A stretch of 64,000 nt of DNA from Leucobacter sp. L43 (GCF_016597785.1 NZ_JAENJG010000001.1:744001-808000); one strand, 5' to 3'. Shown: positions 47,458 to 56,166, numbered from the stretch's first letter. Program-made: numbers and translations. Notes: generated by a model from the letters alone, not told the origin.

Positions 47458-48471
47458 ATGGAGACCATCGAAATCACGGCCGTCGTCGGCGCGTGCGCAC
47501 CGGAGCGCCGCGCCTTCGCGCAACGACGCGCGACGCAGATCGGCGCACCCCTGCTCACCGCGGCGCGGCTCTCCGCGAGCGCGGATCCCGTGCTCGAGGC
47601 CGTCACCGTCGCACCGTGGTTCGGGTCGTCGGGAGCCGTGGTGATCGAACTGCCGGCCGACGTGCGCGCGACCGACGTGATCCGCGCGTTCTCCGAGGAC
47701 TCCGAACGAATCCGTCTGACACATCTCATCTGCGTCGTCGACGCAGCCCACCTCCTCACCGACGTGATGCGCGACGACTACCTGCCGCAACGGGGCGACG
47801 CACTCTTCGTCGCGCGGGCGGAACTGCTCATCACTCAGATGGAGCACGCGTCGCAGATCGTGCTCGTGAACTGGGAGTCGCAGGCGACAGCGCAGCTGGC
47901 CGCCCTCATGGCACTCGTCCACCACCTCGCCCCCCGGGCTCGCCTGCGACTGCAGCAAGACGGTTCCGACCCGATCGCCCCGCCCACCGGGCTGTCACGA
48001 TCGCAAGATCCCGCCGGCTGGATCGCGGTGCTGAACGATGAACTCGACCCGTACATGACGGACGCGCGGGTCACGGCATTCCGGTACACGCACGAACGGC
48101 CGCTGCACGCCGGCCGCCTGCAGGCGCTGCTCGACCATCGCATCGAGCCCGGCGAATTCGGCTTCGTCGTGCGCTCAGCCGGATTCTGCCGCCTGGCCAG
48201 TCGACCCCGAACCATCGCGAGCTGGGACCACGTCGGCCGAGTGATCTCGTTCGAACCGATCGGAGCCGGCGGGATCAGTCCTGCCGCCGAACTCCTCGCG
48301 ATCGGCCAAGACCTGGCGTTCATCGGACTCGACCTCGACATCGCTGGGATCACCGCGGCGCTCGACGCGGTCGCCCTGACGGATGTCGAATTCTCGGCGG
48401 GGCCGGAAGCCTGGCTTCGACTTCCGGACCCCTTTCCCGAGTGGGCCACCGCGGAGGAGTCACCGGGGTAG
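47458..48471 (+). CDS. CobW/COG0523-like protein lacking the GTPase P-loop
   Basis: COG0523 proteins are GTP-dependent metallochaperones, several of them Zur-regulated. This 337-residue protein keeps the family's mid-region strand (THLICVVDAAHLLTDV, QMEHASQIVLVNWE) and a clear CobW C-terminal domain (FRYTHERPLHAGRLQALLDH, VVRSAGFCRLASRP). The P-loop, normally GFLGxGKTT, reads VVGACAPERRAF. The Cys-rich CxCC metal motif is missing, and NKxD is altered to NWES. GTP hydrolysis is therefore unlikely. ATG at 47458 has GAGAGGAA upstream and a Zur-like box 45 bases away. Confidence 0.82.
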   Translation: METIEITAVVGACAPERRAFAQRRATQIGAPLLTAARLSASADPVLEAVTVAPWFGSSGAVVIELPADVRATDVIRAFSEDSERIRLTHLICVVDAAHLLTDVMRDDYLPQRGDALFVARAELLITQMEHASQIVLVNWESQATAQLAALMALVHHLAPRARLRLQQDGSDPIAPPTGLSRSQDPAGWIAVLNDELDPYMTDARVTAFRYTHERPLHAGRLQALLDHRIEPGEFGFVVRSAGFCRLASRPRTIASWDHVGRVISFEPIGAGGISPAAELLAIGQDLAFIGLDLDIAGITAALDAVALTDVEFSAGPEAWLRLPDPFPEWATAEESPG

Positions 48472-48473
48472 CG

Positions 48474-49100
48474 TCAGGGTTCCGACCGCGGTCGTCGCAG
48501 AATGATGAAGGCCGCAGCGGCTACGGCGATCACGGCGAATCCGCCGACTCCGACTCCGATCCAGAGTCCGCTCACCGGGCTGCGGGTCTCGTCTGACCGG
48601 GACTCCTCGGCGGCATCCCCGGCGCCCGCTCCATCGGGGCCGGGCTCGACACCGGGGCTCGCGGCAACGGCTCCGCCGCAGAGCGGGGTCTCCGATCCCG
48701 CCCCCTCAGCGACATCGCCCCCGGGCGCAAACGTGAACGAGTAGTTCTCGGCGATCGGGTGGCCGTCGGACGACACCACACGCCACTGCACCTCGTACTC
48801 GCCCGGGGCGCCGAGCTCGACCGGCGCCGATACGACGGGACCGGCGAGCGTGGGGCAACCGGTCTCGTAATAGCGCCCATCCGGGCCGATGACCCGCACC
48901 AGGTTGCTGTTCTCGAGTCCGAGCGGCGCATTGTTGAACTGCAGCGCGATCTCCTCGAGCGCATCGACCGATGCCCCGTCGACCGGGTCGGCGCTCACCA
49001 GCTGATCATGCGCGTTCGCCGCAGTCGAGACCAGCGGGAGGGCGGCGAGCGCCAGCAGGGCGCCCGCCGTTCCTACCAGAGCCTTGCGCGTGAGGGTCAC
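48474..49100 (-). CDS. copC: CopC domain protein
   Basis: CopC proteins bind copper outside the membrane. The 208-residue product has a signal peptide ending ANAHDQ, giving a mature N-terminal Ala-His typical of the Cu(II) site. The domain core includes VSADPVDGASVDALEEIALQ and the C-terminal WRVVSSDGHPIAENYSF with a further His. A Pro/Gly/Ala linker and a membrane helix (about residues 180–200) anchor it. Start GTG 49100 overlaps the YcnI gene stop by four bases. Confidence 0.9.
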   Translation of the reverse strand: MTLTRKALVGTAGALLALAALPLVSTAANAHDQLVSADPVDGASVDALEEIALQFNNAPLGLENSNLVRVIGPDGRYYETGCPTLAGPVVSAPVELGAPGEYEVQWRVVSSDGHPIAENYSFTFAPGGDVAEGAGSETPLCGGAVAASPGVEPGPDGAGAGDAAEESRSDETRSPVSGLWIGVGVGGFAVIAVAAAAFIILRRPRSEP

Positions 49101-49840
49101 GCCGATGCCTTCCGCGTCCGTGAGAGCGCGACCGCCCCGAGCAGCACGCCACCGGCGGCGATCACGAGCGCAGCGATGCTCAGTCCGAGGGTGACCCCGC
49201 CCGCGTCAGCTGAGGCTTCCGGGGCTTCCGCGGCGGCACCGGCGGCAGCGTCCTGGTCGCCCGAGCCGGCATGATGATCGTCGGCCGGAGGTGCGTCGTT
49301 GACCCAGAGCACGGGCGCTGGGTCGAGGGTATCGTCTTCCTCGATCTGCTCCGGAGTCGCGGCCCATTCAACCACTGTGCCATCGCTGTACGTCTGGGTG
49401 ACGGGGATCGCGATGCTCCCCGTGTCGGCTACGGGGCCGACCGAGAGCGTGAACATCTGCACCTGCCCGGGCGCGATCCCTCCGCCTTCCGCCGTGTACA
49501 CGACCTCGGTCGGCGCCTCGCTCACCTCGTTTCCGAGCACATCGACGGGCTCTGGCAGCGTCTCTTCCGTGACCTCGGCCGTCCATCCTGCGACGGGCTG
49601 ATACGAGACGTGCGTGAACGGCGTGTCCTTCGGCAGGTGGAATTCGAGCTTCGTGGTGCTCGCCGTATCCGATTCGGTCGGAGCCCGGAAGGTGAGGTAC
49701 GACCATCCTCCCGCTTCGACCTGATCGGGGGTGACCGTGACGTGGGCGGAGGCCGCGAGGGGCGCCGCGATCGCGAGAAGCGCTCCTGCGCCGATGCCGA
49801 CGGCCGCGCGCGTGAATTTCTGGGTACGGGTGTGCTGCAT
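49097..49840 (-). CDS. YcnI/DUF1775 domain protein
   Basis: YcnI-type proteins bind copper through an N-terminal histidine. The 247-residue product has a signal peptide ending AASAHVTV, leaving a mature His near the N-terminus, the domain body with WSYLTFRAPTESDTASTTKL and HLPKDTPFTHVSYQPVAGWT, and a C-terminal linker with HHAG followed by one membrane helix. It overlaps copC and follows a polytopic membrane-protein gene; together they look like a copper-acquisition unit. Confidence 0.9.
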   Translation of the reverse strand: MQHTRTQKFTRAAVGIGAGALLAIAAPLAASAHVTVTPDQVEAGGWSYLTFRAPTESDTASTTKLEFHLPKDTPFTHVSYQPVAGWTAEVTEETLPEPVDVLGNEVSEAPTEVVYTAEGGGIAPGQVQMFTLSVGPVADTGSIAIPVTQTYSDGTVVEWAATPEQIEEDDTLDPAPVLWVNDAPPADDHHAGSGDQDAAAGAAAEAPEASADAGGVTLGLSIAALVIAAGGVLLGAVALSRTRKASA

Positions 49841-49906
49841 GAGATGATCTCCGTTTGACTGCGTGCGGGCGTGACGACGTCGCGCCCGCGATGAAGGTGG
49901 GTGGGG

Positions 49907-50512
49907 TCAGGCCGCGCGCGGCGGACCCCTCCGTCGCATCTCAGTCAGGCTGGTCAGGCGCGGGGCGATGAAGCGCCACGCCGCCAGCACGGGCCGAGGA
50001 TCGCCCTCGGGCCTGGGGGACCAGTCGAACAGCGCGGCGACGCGCTGCAGCCTCGCAAGGCCGAGAATCGCGACGAGCGCGCGTTCGCCGACGCCGATCG
50101 CCAGCACGGTCAGCACTGCGGCGCACGCGTGGGCGATCCACATCGCGTGGCCTCCGTGCTCGAGGTGCACTGCGGCTTCCGCACCGCCGAACGGCAGGAC
50201 CTGGGCAGACTGGGCGAGCTCGTGCTGATGCCCACCAGCTCCGAGTGCGAAGGATCCCCCGCCGAGCCCGAGGCTCAACAGACCGTGGAAGGCGAACTGG
50301 CTCGCTCCGACTGCGAGCGCGAGCCGCGTCCACGAGAGCCTGCGGCCGGCGAGCGCGATGCAGACGGGCGCCGAGAAGACCAGGGCGAGCAGCAACCCGA
50401 GCACCGGAACGGAGCCGCCATCAGCCACCGCGTGCGAGAAGACCGCGATGAACGACGCAATCGCCGCGACGACGAGCCCCCGGCTCGTCCGTTCGGCTCG
50501 CGATGACGTCAC
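49907..50512 (-). CDS. Polytopic membrane protein of the CopC/YcnI cluster
   Basis: The 201-residue product has about five membrane helices. The segment AGGHQHELAQ in the middle and HLEHGGHAMWIAHACAA before a later helix supply several histidines, suited to metal binding. No named family was recognised. It is the first gene of the YcnI–CopC series (66-base gap), so a role in copper handling is inferred from context only. Confidence 0.68.
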   Translation of the reverse strand: MTSSRAERTSRGLVVAAIASFIAVFSHAVADGGSVPVLGLLLALVFSAPVCIALAGRRLSWTRLALAVGASQFAFHGLLSLGLGGGSFALGAGGHQHELAQSAQVLPFGGAEAAVHLEHGGHAMWIAHACAAVLTVLAIGVGERALVAILGLARLQRVAALFDWSPRPEGDPRPVLAAWRFIAPRLTSLTEMRRRGPPRAA

Positions 50513-50567
50513 ACTCTGATCCTACCTCGGCGTCACCGCAGCGGAGGAACGAGGCGGGCGCGGGGTA

Positions 50568-52076
50568 TCACGGACGCCCGGCCCGCCACTCCTCTGCCGA
50601 CCGCCGCTCCTGAGCCGCCTTCGCGATGTGATCCGCACGCAGCCGCGCATGCTCCGGGTTCTTGCGCAACAGGAGATATCCGATCCCCACGACGATGAAC
50701 CACACCGGCGTGGCGATGAGCCCGATCAGCGTCTCGGGATCCTGCGTGAACGCCCACAGCAGGAAGACGAAGAACGCCATCACCACGTACGGCATCGATC
50801 GGCCGAGGGGCATCCTGAACGCGCTCGCCGCGTGCTCGTGCGGACGACGACGGCGATAGACCAGATAACTGATGAGGATCATCGTCCACACGAACATGAA
50901 GCAGAGCGACGAAATGGTCGTGACCACTGAGAACCCGGCCGATTTGTCGAGCCCGGTGAGCAGCAGCACCAACGAGCTCAGCAGCAGCACGCCGGTCAAG
51001 AACAGCGCGTTGCGCGGCACCTTCGCGCGCGTCAGCTCGGCGAACAGCCGCGGCGCATCGCCGCTCGTCGCAAGGGTGTACACCATGCGCGAGGTCGAGT
51101 AGATGCCGGAGTTCGCCGACGAGGCCGCCGACGTGAGCACGACGAGGTTCACGAGATGCGCCGCCGCACCGATGCCTGCCAGCGAGAAGAGCATGACGAA
51201 GGGTGATTCGTCTTTGCTGAACGCGACCCAGGGCACGACCGAGATGAGCACGACGAGCGATCCGACGTAGAAGAGCAGGATGCGGATCGGGATCGCCTTG
51301 ACCGCCTTGGGCAGGTTCTGCTCCGGATTGCGCGTCTCGGCCGCGGCGGTGCCGACGAGCTCGACGCCGACGAAAGCGAAGACCGCGATCTGGAACCCCA
51401 TGATGAACCCCATGAACCCGCCGCCGAAGAAGCCGCCGCCGATGGTGAAGAGGTTCATGAGCGACGCGGTCCCCTCGATCGTCTCGCCCGTGTGGGTGTC
51501 CGTGTACTGGTTCGTGAAGCCCGTCGCGATGAGCACGATGCCGGCGATGATGAGTGCGACGATCGCCACAATCTTGACCATCGCGAACCAGAACTCCGTC
51601 TCGCCGAATCCGCGCACCGACGGCAGATTGAGGAGCATCAGCAGCACGATGACGGCGACCGCCGGAATCCAGGTCGGCAATACGGGCAACCAGTACTTCA
51701 CGTAGACGGAGGCGATGACGATGACATCGGCGACACCCGTCACGACCCAGCAGAACCAATACGTCCAGCCGAGGAAGAAGGCCGCTGCCGGCCCGAGGAT
51801 GTCTCCGGCGAAATCGGCGAAGTTGCGGTAGTCGGTGCGGCTCAGGAGGAGCTCGCCCATCGCCCGCATCACGAAGTACAGCATGAAGCCGATGATCATG
51901 TATACGAGCACGACGGACGGACCGGCCACCGAGATCGTCTTCCCGGAACCCATGAACAGCCCGGTGCCGATCGCACCGCCGATGGCGATGAGCTGGATGT
52001 GCCGGTTGCTGAGGGCCCGCTCGAGCCCGTGTTCGCGAGGGAGCTGCGCCCCAGATTTCAACATGTCCCGCTGCAT
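50568..52076 (-). CDS. cycA: APC-family amino-acid permease, CycA-like
   Basis: The 502-residue, 12-helix protein closely follows the CycA (D-serine/D-alanine/glycine) pattern: REHGLERALSNRHIQLIAIG, GGAIGTGLFMGSGKTISVAG, MRAMGELLLSRTDYRNFADF and GWTYWFCWVVTGVADVI. Substrate is inferred from that similarity. The first ATG at 52076 overlaps an AGGAAAGGA tract; an in-frame ATG at 52064 is an alternative start. TACGGT about 50 bases upstream may be its -10. Confidence 0.88.
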   Translation of the reverse strand: MQRDMLKSGAQLPREHGLERALSNRHIQLIAIGGAIGTGLFMGSGKTISVAGPSVVLVYMIIGFMLYFVMRAMGELLLSRTDYRNFADFAGDILGPAAAFFLGWTYWFCWVVTGVADVIVIASVYVKYWLPVLPTWIPAVAVIVLLMLLNLPSVRGFGETEFWFAMVKIVAIVALIIAGIVLIATGFTNQYTDTHTGETIEGTASLMNLFTIGGGFFGGGFMGFIMGFQIAVFAFVGVELVGTAAAETRNPEQNLPKAVKAIPIRILLFYVGSLVVLISVVPWVAFSKDESPFVMLFSLAGIGAAAHLVNLVVLTSAASSANSGIYSTSRMVYTLATSGDAPRLFAELTRAKVPRNALFLTGVLLLSSLVLLLTGLDKSAGFSVVTTISSLCFMFVWTMILISYLVYRRRRPHEHAASAFRMPLGRSMPYVVMAFFVFLLWAFTQDPETLIGLIATPVWFIVVGIGYLLLRKNPEHARLRADHIAKAAQERRSAEEWRAGRP

Positions 52077-52297
52077 TCCTTTCCTGCGCCGCCTCGATGC
52101 GGCATCGGGCTCAGAGCCCCCGATCCACCGTATCGCGTCTTCCGCGCATGAGCGCACCGCGCCCGCTGAGCGGGATGCGGCGGGCGCGTGCGCCCGGTGC
52201 GACCCGGCGCAGGCGATGCAGTCGTCGACCCGAGCGCGCTCCGAGGATCGGGGCGGACGAGCCACTCGTGCTGCGTCGAGCATCGAACTCGACACCC

Positions 52298-52316
52298 CAG
52301 TGCATGATGCGAACGT
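52298..52316 (+). repeat. Inverted repeat flanking ssrA, 3' copy
   Basis: CAGTGCATGATGCGAACGT occurs here and, as its exact reverse complement, at 52724–52742. This copy ends five bases beyond the 3' end of mature tmRNA. The two copies enclose the whole ssrA gene. Confidence 0.95.
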
Positions 52317-52321
52317 ATCGG

Positions 52322-52691
52322 TGGAGCCGCGGGGAATTGAACCCCGGTCCACTTCGACGATTCCGTGCCTTCTACGAGCGTAGTTCGTGAAAACGTTCTA
52401 CTCGGCCCCGCACTTTGCCACGAACACCTAGTGCGACAGACCCAGCCTCAGAAAAAGTCCCGATACGCCCTGAGACTCGACGTACCAGCAAGCTTCCTAG
52501 ATGACGCCAGAAAAACGGGGCGGAAGCTCACCCGATCTGACGGACTCGGTCTCGTGCTTAGGCAGCGAGAGCGAAGTCGGTGCGCTTAACGTTGGCACCT
52601 ATGGTTTGCGAAGGGCGTTTACGAGATAACTCCGCGTCCTCGGCCCGCTTCTCACAGTCTCAAAATCGACGTGTCGAAACCGATCGGCCCC
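52322..52691 (-). ncRNA. ssrA: Transfer-messenger RNA (tmRNA)
   Basis: tmRNA rescues stalled ribosomes with SmpB. The 5' end GGGGCCG pairs with CGGCTCC at the 3' end to form the acceptor stem, the 5' region has the conserved GGTTTCGACA, and the T-arm reads GGTTCAATTCC near the 3' end. The tag reading frame (52596 down to stop at 52558) gives ANVKRTDFALAA, ending in the ALAA degron. CCA is not encoded. smpB lies about 780 bases upstream. Ends are estimated from base pairing. Confidence 0.95.
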
Positions 52692-52697
52692 GTAGGT

Positions 52698-52716
52698 GCA
52701 CCGGATTAACCGGTGC
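52698..52716 (-). other. Hairpin in the 5' flank of ssrA
   Basis: A perfect 7-bp stem GCACCGG/CCGGTGC with loop TTAAT lies six bases before the mature 5' end and inside the flanking 19-bp repeat. It could guide 5' processing. Confidence 0.6.
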
Positions 52717-52723
52717 GGTCGGG

Positions 52724-52742
52724 ACGTTCGCATCATGCACTG
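52724..52742 (-). repeat. Inverted repeat flanking ssrA, 5' copy
   Basis: Read on the minus strand it is CAGTGCATGATGCGAACGT, identical over 19 bases to the copy at 52298–52316 in opposite orientation. It starts 32 bases before mature tmRNA. Confidence 0.95.
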
Positions 52743-52844
52743 TGGACTTGTCAGTTCCGGCGCGAAGGCCGGTTCCACCGGTGAATCACCGGAACGTCCA
52801 GTCTACCAGCTCGGGCGACGCGGGGCGAGTCTCTCCCCCTTCGC

Positions 52845-53474
52845 TCATTCCGCTCGCAGCGCACGCGGGTCGACACCGAGGCTCCACCCCGCGACGTCGG
52901 CCACGAAGTGCCGGAACGCGGGATGCTCGAAGGGTGACGCGTTGTTCGCATAGACGCCGATCGCGTCGACCGCCATGTAGATGCGGGTGCTCGCCCCGAC
53001 CGGGTCGGTCGTCTGGAATGCACCGGACGCGACTCCCGCCTCGATCAGCGCGACCATCCGCGCCCGGTCGAGGGATTCCTGCTCGTCGATGGCGACGGCG
53101 AGGTTCGGTACCGCCCGCGCGAGGTGCCTCGCATTGAGCCAGAGACGGCACAGCTCGACGGCCTCCGGGCTCTCGGCTCGCCGAACGAACCCTGACATCT
53201 GCGCCAGCGGCGCATCCTCCTCGCCGAACAGCCAATCGCGCTCGGCCGTCACTGCGAGCACGAACGCTTCGATGACGAGCACCTCGACGGCGGAGAAGTA
53301 GTGGCTGATCAAGCCGGGACGAACCCCGAGCGGCTCGGCTACCGCGCGGAGCGTCACGCGCTCGAGGCCGTCACGGCGGGCGATGGCGGCGGCCTCCGCG
53401 AGAATCTCGGCCCGACGCACCTCGGCCGACTTGCGCACCCGCGACGGGGAAGCATCGCCTCCCACGCGCGTCAC
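52845..53474 (-). CDS. TetR-family transcriptional regulator
   Basis: The 209-residue protein has an N-terminal TetR helix-turn-helix ([39 protein letters not shown]) and a helical ligand domain. Its start overlaps the smpB stop by four bases, so it is co-translated with smpB, an unusual partner. No transporter or enzyme gene stands beside it. Ligand and target are unknown. Confidence 0.87.
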   Translation of the reverse strand: MTRVGGDASPSRVRKSAEVRRAEILAEAAAIARRDGLERVTLRAVAEPLGVRPGLISHYFSAVEVLVIEAFVLAVTAERDWLFGEEDAPLAQMSGFVRRAESPEAVELCRLWLNARHLARAVPNLAVAIDEQESLDRARMVALIEAGVASGAFQTTDPVGASTRIYMAVDAIGVYANNASPFEHPAFRHFVADVAGWSLGVDPRALRAE

Positions 53475-53947
53475 TCGCCCATGCGGTTGCGCTGGCGCAT
53501 GGCGCGCTCGGCTTCGCGCTTGTCCTGCTGCTCGCGCAGCGTCTGCCGCTTGTCGTACTCGCGCTTACCGCGAGCGAGCGCGACCTCGACCTTCGCGCGG
53601 CCGTCCAGGAAGTACATCTTCAGGGGGACGATCGTCATGCCGCCCTCACGCGTCTTCTGCCACAGCTTGTCGATCTCCTGCCGGTGCAGCAGCAGCTTCC
53701 GCTTGCGGCGCGGCGCGTGATTCGTCCACGAACCGTTCAGATACTCGGGAATGTACGCGGCATCGAGCCACGCCTCACCGTTCTCGATGAAGACGTATCC
53801 GTCGACGAGCGAGGCGCGCCCCATGCGGAGGGACTTCACCTCACTGCCGGTGAGCACCATTCCAGCCTCGTAGGTGTCGAGGATCTGGTATTCGTGCCGA
53901 GCCTTCTTGTTCGAGGCGATCAGCTTCTCGCCGGTCTCCTTGGGCAT
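53471..53947 (-). CDS. smpB: SsrA-binding protein SmpB
   Basis: SmpB delivers tmRNA to stalled ribosomes. The 158-residue protein shows [59 protein letters not shown] and the basic C-terminal tail ([20 protein letters not shown]) that enters the mRNA channel. The ATG at 53947 gives the standard [13 protein letters not shown] start. It lies between ftsX and ssrA, the usual ftsE–ftsX–smpB–ssrA order. Confidence 0.96.
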   Translation of the reverse strand: MPKETGEKLIASNKKARHEYQILDTYEAGMVLTGSEVKSLRMGRASLVDGYVFIENGEAWLDAAYIPEYLNGSWTNHAPRRKRKLLLHRQEIDKLWQKTREGGMTIVPLKMYFLDGRAKVEVALARGKREYDKRQTLREQQDKREAERAMRQRNRMGE

Positions 53948-54013
53948 GGCACATCCTCTCTCTCGCGCGGCCGGACCTCCCAGCATAGCGCGATGCGCAC
54001 CGGCAGTACGCAG

Positions 54014-54071
54014 GCGATCCGCGTTCTGCGAGGCCGCACGCGGGCGCGGCAGGGTGCGGAACGCGGATCGC
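54014..54071 (-). terminator. Inverted repeat between ftsX and smpB
   Basis: Perfect 13-bp arms (GCGATCCGCGTTC/GAACGCGGATCGC) flank a 32-base GC-rich loop, 20 bases after the ftsX stop. Probable termination of the ftsEX transcript; the loop is longer than usual. Confidence 0.5.
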
Positions 54072-54091
54072 TGCGCCGATCTCCGGCTTGC

Positions 54092-55006
54092 CTACACCCG
54101 CAAGTAGCGGGTGATCGCAATCTTCGCGGCGATGGCAGAGAGCACCACGCCGACGAGTATGAGTATCGGCGGCACCACGAGCGATTGCTCGACCGTGATG
54201 TAGCTCGTGAACGGCACCTCGGTCGCCAGGAATCCCTGGACGAAGAACTTCACGATCGCGACGGATGCGGCGCTCGCGAGCACCGCGCCGATGAGCGCGG
54301 CGATGATCCCCTCCAATATGAAGGGCGTTTGTATGAACCGGTTCGAGGCGCCGACGAGGCGCATGATGCCGATCTCCCGACGGCGTGAATACGCCGACAG
54401 CCGGATCGTGGTCGAGATGAGGAGCATCGCGGCGATGAGCATGAGACCGGCGATGGCGATGGCGGTGTAGCTCGCGACGCCGAGGAACAGGAAGATGCGA
54501 TCCAGTAGACTGCGCTGATCCGAGACGCTCTGCACGCCGGGGATGCCGGCGAAGGTCTCCTGGATGATGTCCGAGCGCGACGGGTCCTTCAGTTTGATCC
54601 AGAACGTCTGGTTCAGCTGCTCCGGTCTCGTGATCTCGACGATCGGGTTGCCCTCGAACTGCTTCGTGAACTCCTCGTACGCCTGATCGTGATCGACGAA
54701 GAACGAATCGTCGATGTAGGGAGCGAGCGTGTCGGAATCGAGCGCGGCCTGCACGGCGGCGATCTCCTCCTCCCCGGCATCCGTCCCCGAGCACGTCGCA
54801 CTCTGGTCGTAGTCGGTGCACAGGTAGACCGCGACCTGAGCGCGGTCGAACCAGAACGTCTTCATCTGCTGGATCTGCAGCTGCATCAGAATCGCTGCGC
54901 CCACGAACGTGAGCGATACGAAGGTGACGAGCACTACCGAGATCACCACGGAGAGGTTGCGACGGAAGCCGCTCCAGACCTCTCCCAGTACCAGTCCCAC
55001 CCTCAT
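54092..55006 (-). CDS. ftsX: Cell-division ABC transporter permease FtsX
   Basis: FtsX couples FtsE ATP hydrolysis to peptidoglycan hydrolases at the septum. The 304-residue protein has one N-terminal helix, an extracellular domain (about 45–165) with two cysteines (LCTDYDQSATC), and three C-terminal helices with the FtsX/MacB-type segment RRREIGIMRLVGASNRFIQ. It overlaps ftsE by four bases. Confidence 0.95.
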   Translation of the reverse strand: MRVGLVLGEVWSGFRRNLSVVISVVLVTFVSLTFVGAAILMQLQIQQMKTFWFDRAQVAVYLCTDYDQSATCSGTDAGEEEIAAVQAALDSDTLAPYIDDSFFVDHDQAYEEFTKQFEGNPIVEITRPEQLNQTFWIKLKDPSRSDIIQETFAGIPGVQSVSDQRSLLDRIFLFLGVASYTAIAIAGLMLIAAMLLISTTIRLSAYSRRREIGIMRLVGASNRFIQTPFILEGIIAALIGAVLASAASVAIVKFFVQGFLATEVPFTSYITVEQSLVVPPILILVGVVLSAIAAKIAITRYLRV

Positions 55007-56166
55007 CGCACGGGCCCCACATCTGTCTGGTCGTCGTCTGGTCGTTTCAACCCGAGGCGTTCGGCGAGGCTCCCGGTCTCCGCCATCTGCACGGGGTCGA
55101 GGGGCTGGGCCGGCTCGAGGAAGCTCGGGATGGCGCGACCGTGCGGGCCGTCCGCGTGCACCGTCTCATCGATGTCGTCGTCATCCGCGTCATCGTCGCC
55201 GAACGGGTGGGGCTCCTCGAATACCGAGGCCTCCTTCGGGCGCTCTGCGGGCGGAGCGACGGGATCGTGCCGCTCCTCGATCTCCGGATCGGGGGCTGCC
55301 GCCGCGACGACCTCTGCGGCGGCGTCGACGAGTGCCGGATCGCGTTCCGCGCTGCCCTGCACCGCTGCCGACCGCGCGGCCTCGTCGAGCATTTCGGGCG
55401 CGAGTGCTGCACGCACCACGGCCTCGGAGGTGCGCAGCACCTGCACGCTCGCGTCTGAAAGATCTGCGATGGGGATGGAAGCGGTCTCGCCGTAACCGCC
55501 GCCCACTTCGTCGCGCACGACGACGCCCTGCGAGAGCTCGACGACGCGCTGCTGCATGATGTCGACGAAGGTCGCTTCGTGCGTCGCCATGACCACCGTG
55601 GTGCCAGCGGCGTTGATCGCGCGCAGGAGCTGCATGATCCCGAGGCTGGTCGCGGGGTCGAGGTTGCCCGTCGGCTCGTCCGCCATCAGGATCGCCGGCT
55701 TGTTGACGATGGCGCGGGCGATGGCGACGCGTTGCTGCTCGCCGCCGGAGAGTTCGTGCGGGAACCGCTTCGCCTTATTGGCGAGACCGACCATCTCGAG
55801 CGTGTCGGGTACCGCCTCCTGAATGAAGCCGCGCGACTTGCCGATGACCTGCAGCGTGAAGGCGACGTTGTCGTAGACGGTCTTGTTCGTGAGCAGACGG
55901 AAGTCTTGGAAGACGGTGCCGAGATTGCGGCGGAAGTACGGGACTTTGCGCGAGGAGATCTTGCTGAGGTCCTGCCCCAGCACGTGGATCTTCCCGGCAC
56001 TCGGCTGATCCTCGCGCAGGATCAACCGCAAGCAGCTGGATTTCCCAGAACCGGAGGCGCCGACGATGAAGACGAACTCGCCGCGGTCGACCCTGAGGTC
56101 GATACCGTCGAGCGCGGGTTTCGCGGTGCCCCGGTATTTCTTGGTGACGTTCTCGAAGAGGATCAT
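55003..56166 (-). CDS. ftsE: Cell-division ATPase FtsE with long C-terminal extension
   Basis: The first ~225 of 387 residues form the FtsE ATPase: Walker [11 protein letters not shown], signature [15 protein letters not shown], Walker [14 protein letters not shown], and H-loop MATHEATFV. Typical FtsE ends near residue 230. Here about 160 further residues follow, rich in Ala, Glu, Asp and Pro with an acidic run ([12 protein letters not shown]) and no recognised fold. The gene overlaps ftsX, and prfB lies upstream, the conserved actinobacterial order. Confidence 0.94.
   Translation of the reverse strand: MILFENVTKKYRGTAKPALDGIDLRVDRGEFVFIVGASGSGKSSCLRLILREDQPSAGKIHVLGQDLSKISSRKVPYFRRNLGTVFQDFRLLTNKTVYDNVAFTLQVIGKSRGFIQEAVPDTLEMVGLANKAKRFPHELSGGEQQRVAIARAIVNKPAILMADEPTGNLDPATSLGIMQLLRAINAAGTTVVMATHEATFVDIMQQRVVELSQGVVVRDEVGGGYGETASIPIADLSDASVQVLRTSEAVVRAALAPEMLDEAARSAAVQGSAERDPALVDAAAEVVAAAAPDPEIEERHDPVAPPAERPKEASVFEEPHPFGDDDADDDDIDETVHADGPHGRAIPSFLEPAQPLDPVQMAETGSLAERLGLKRPDDDQTDVGPVR

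Noticed and set aside
52298-52742. Integrated prophage or island at ssrA
   Set aside because: tmRNA genes are common integration sites, but there is no integrase, no duplicated 3' end of ssrA and the neighbours are core genes.
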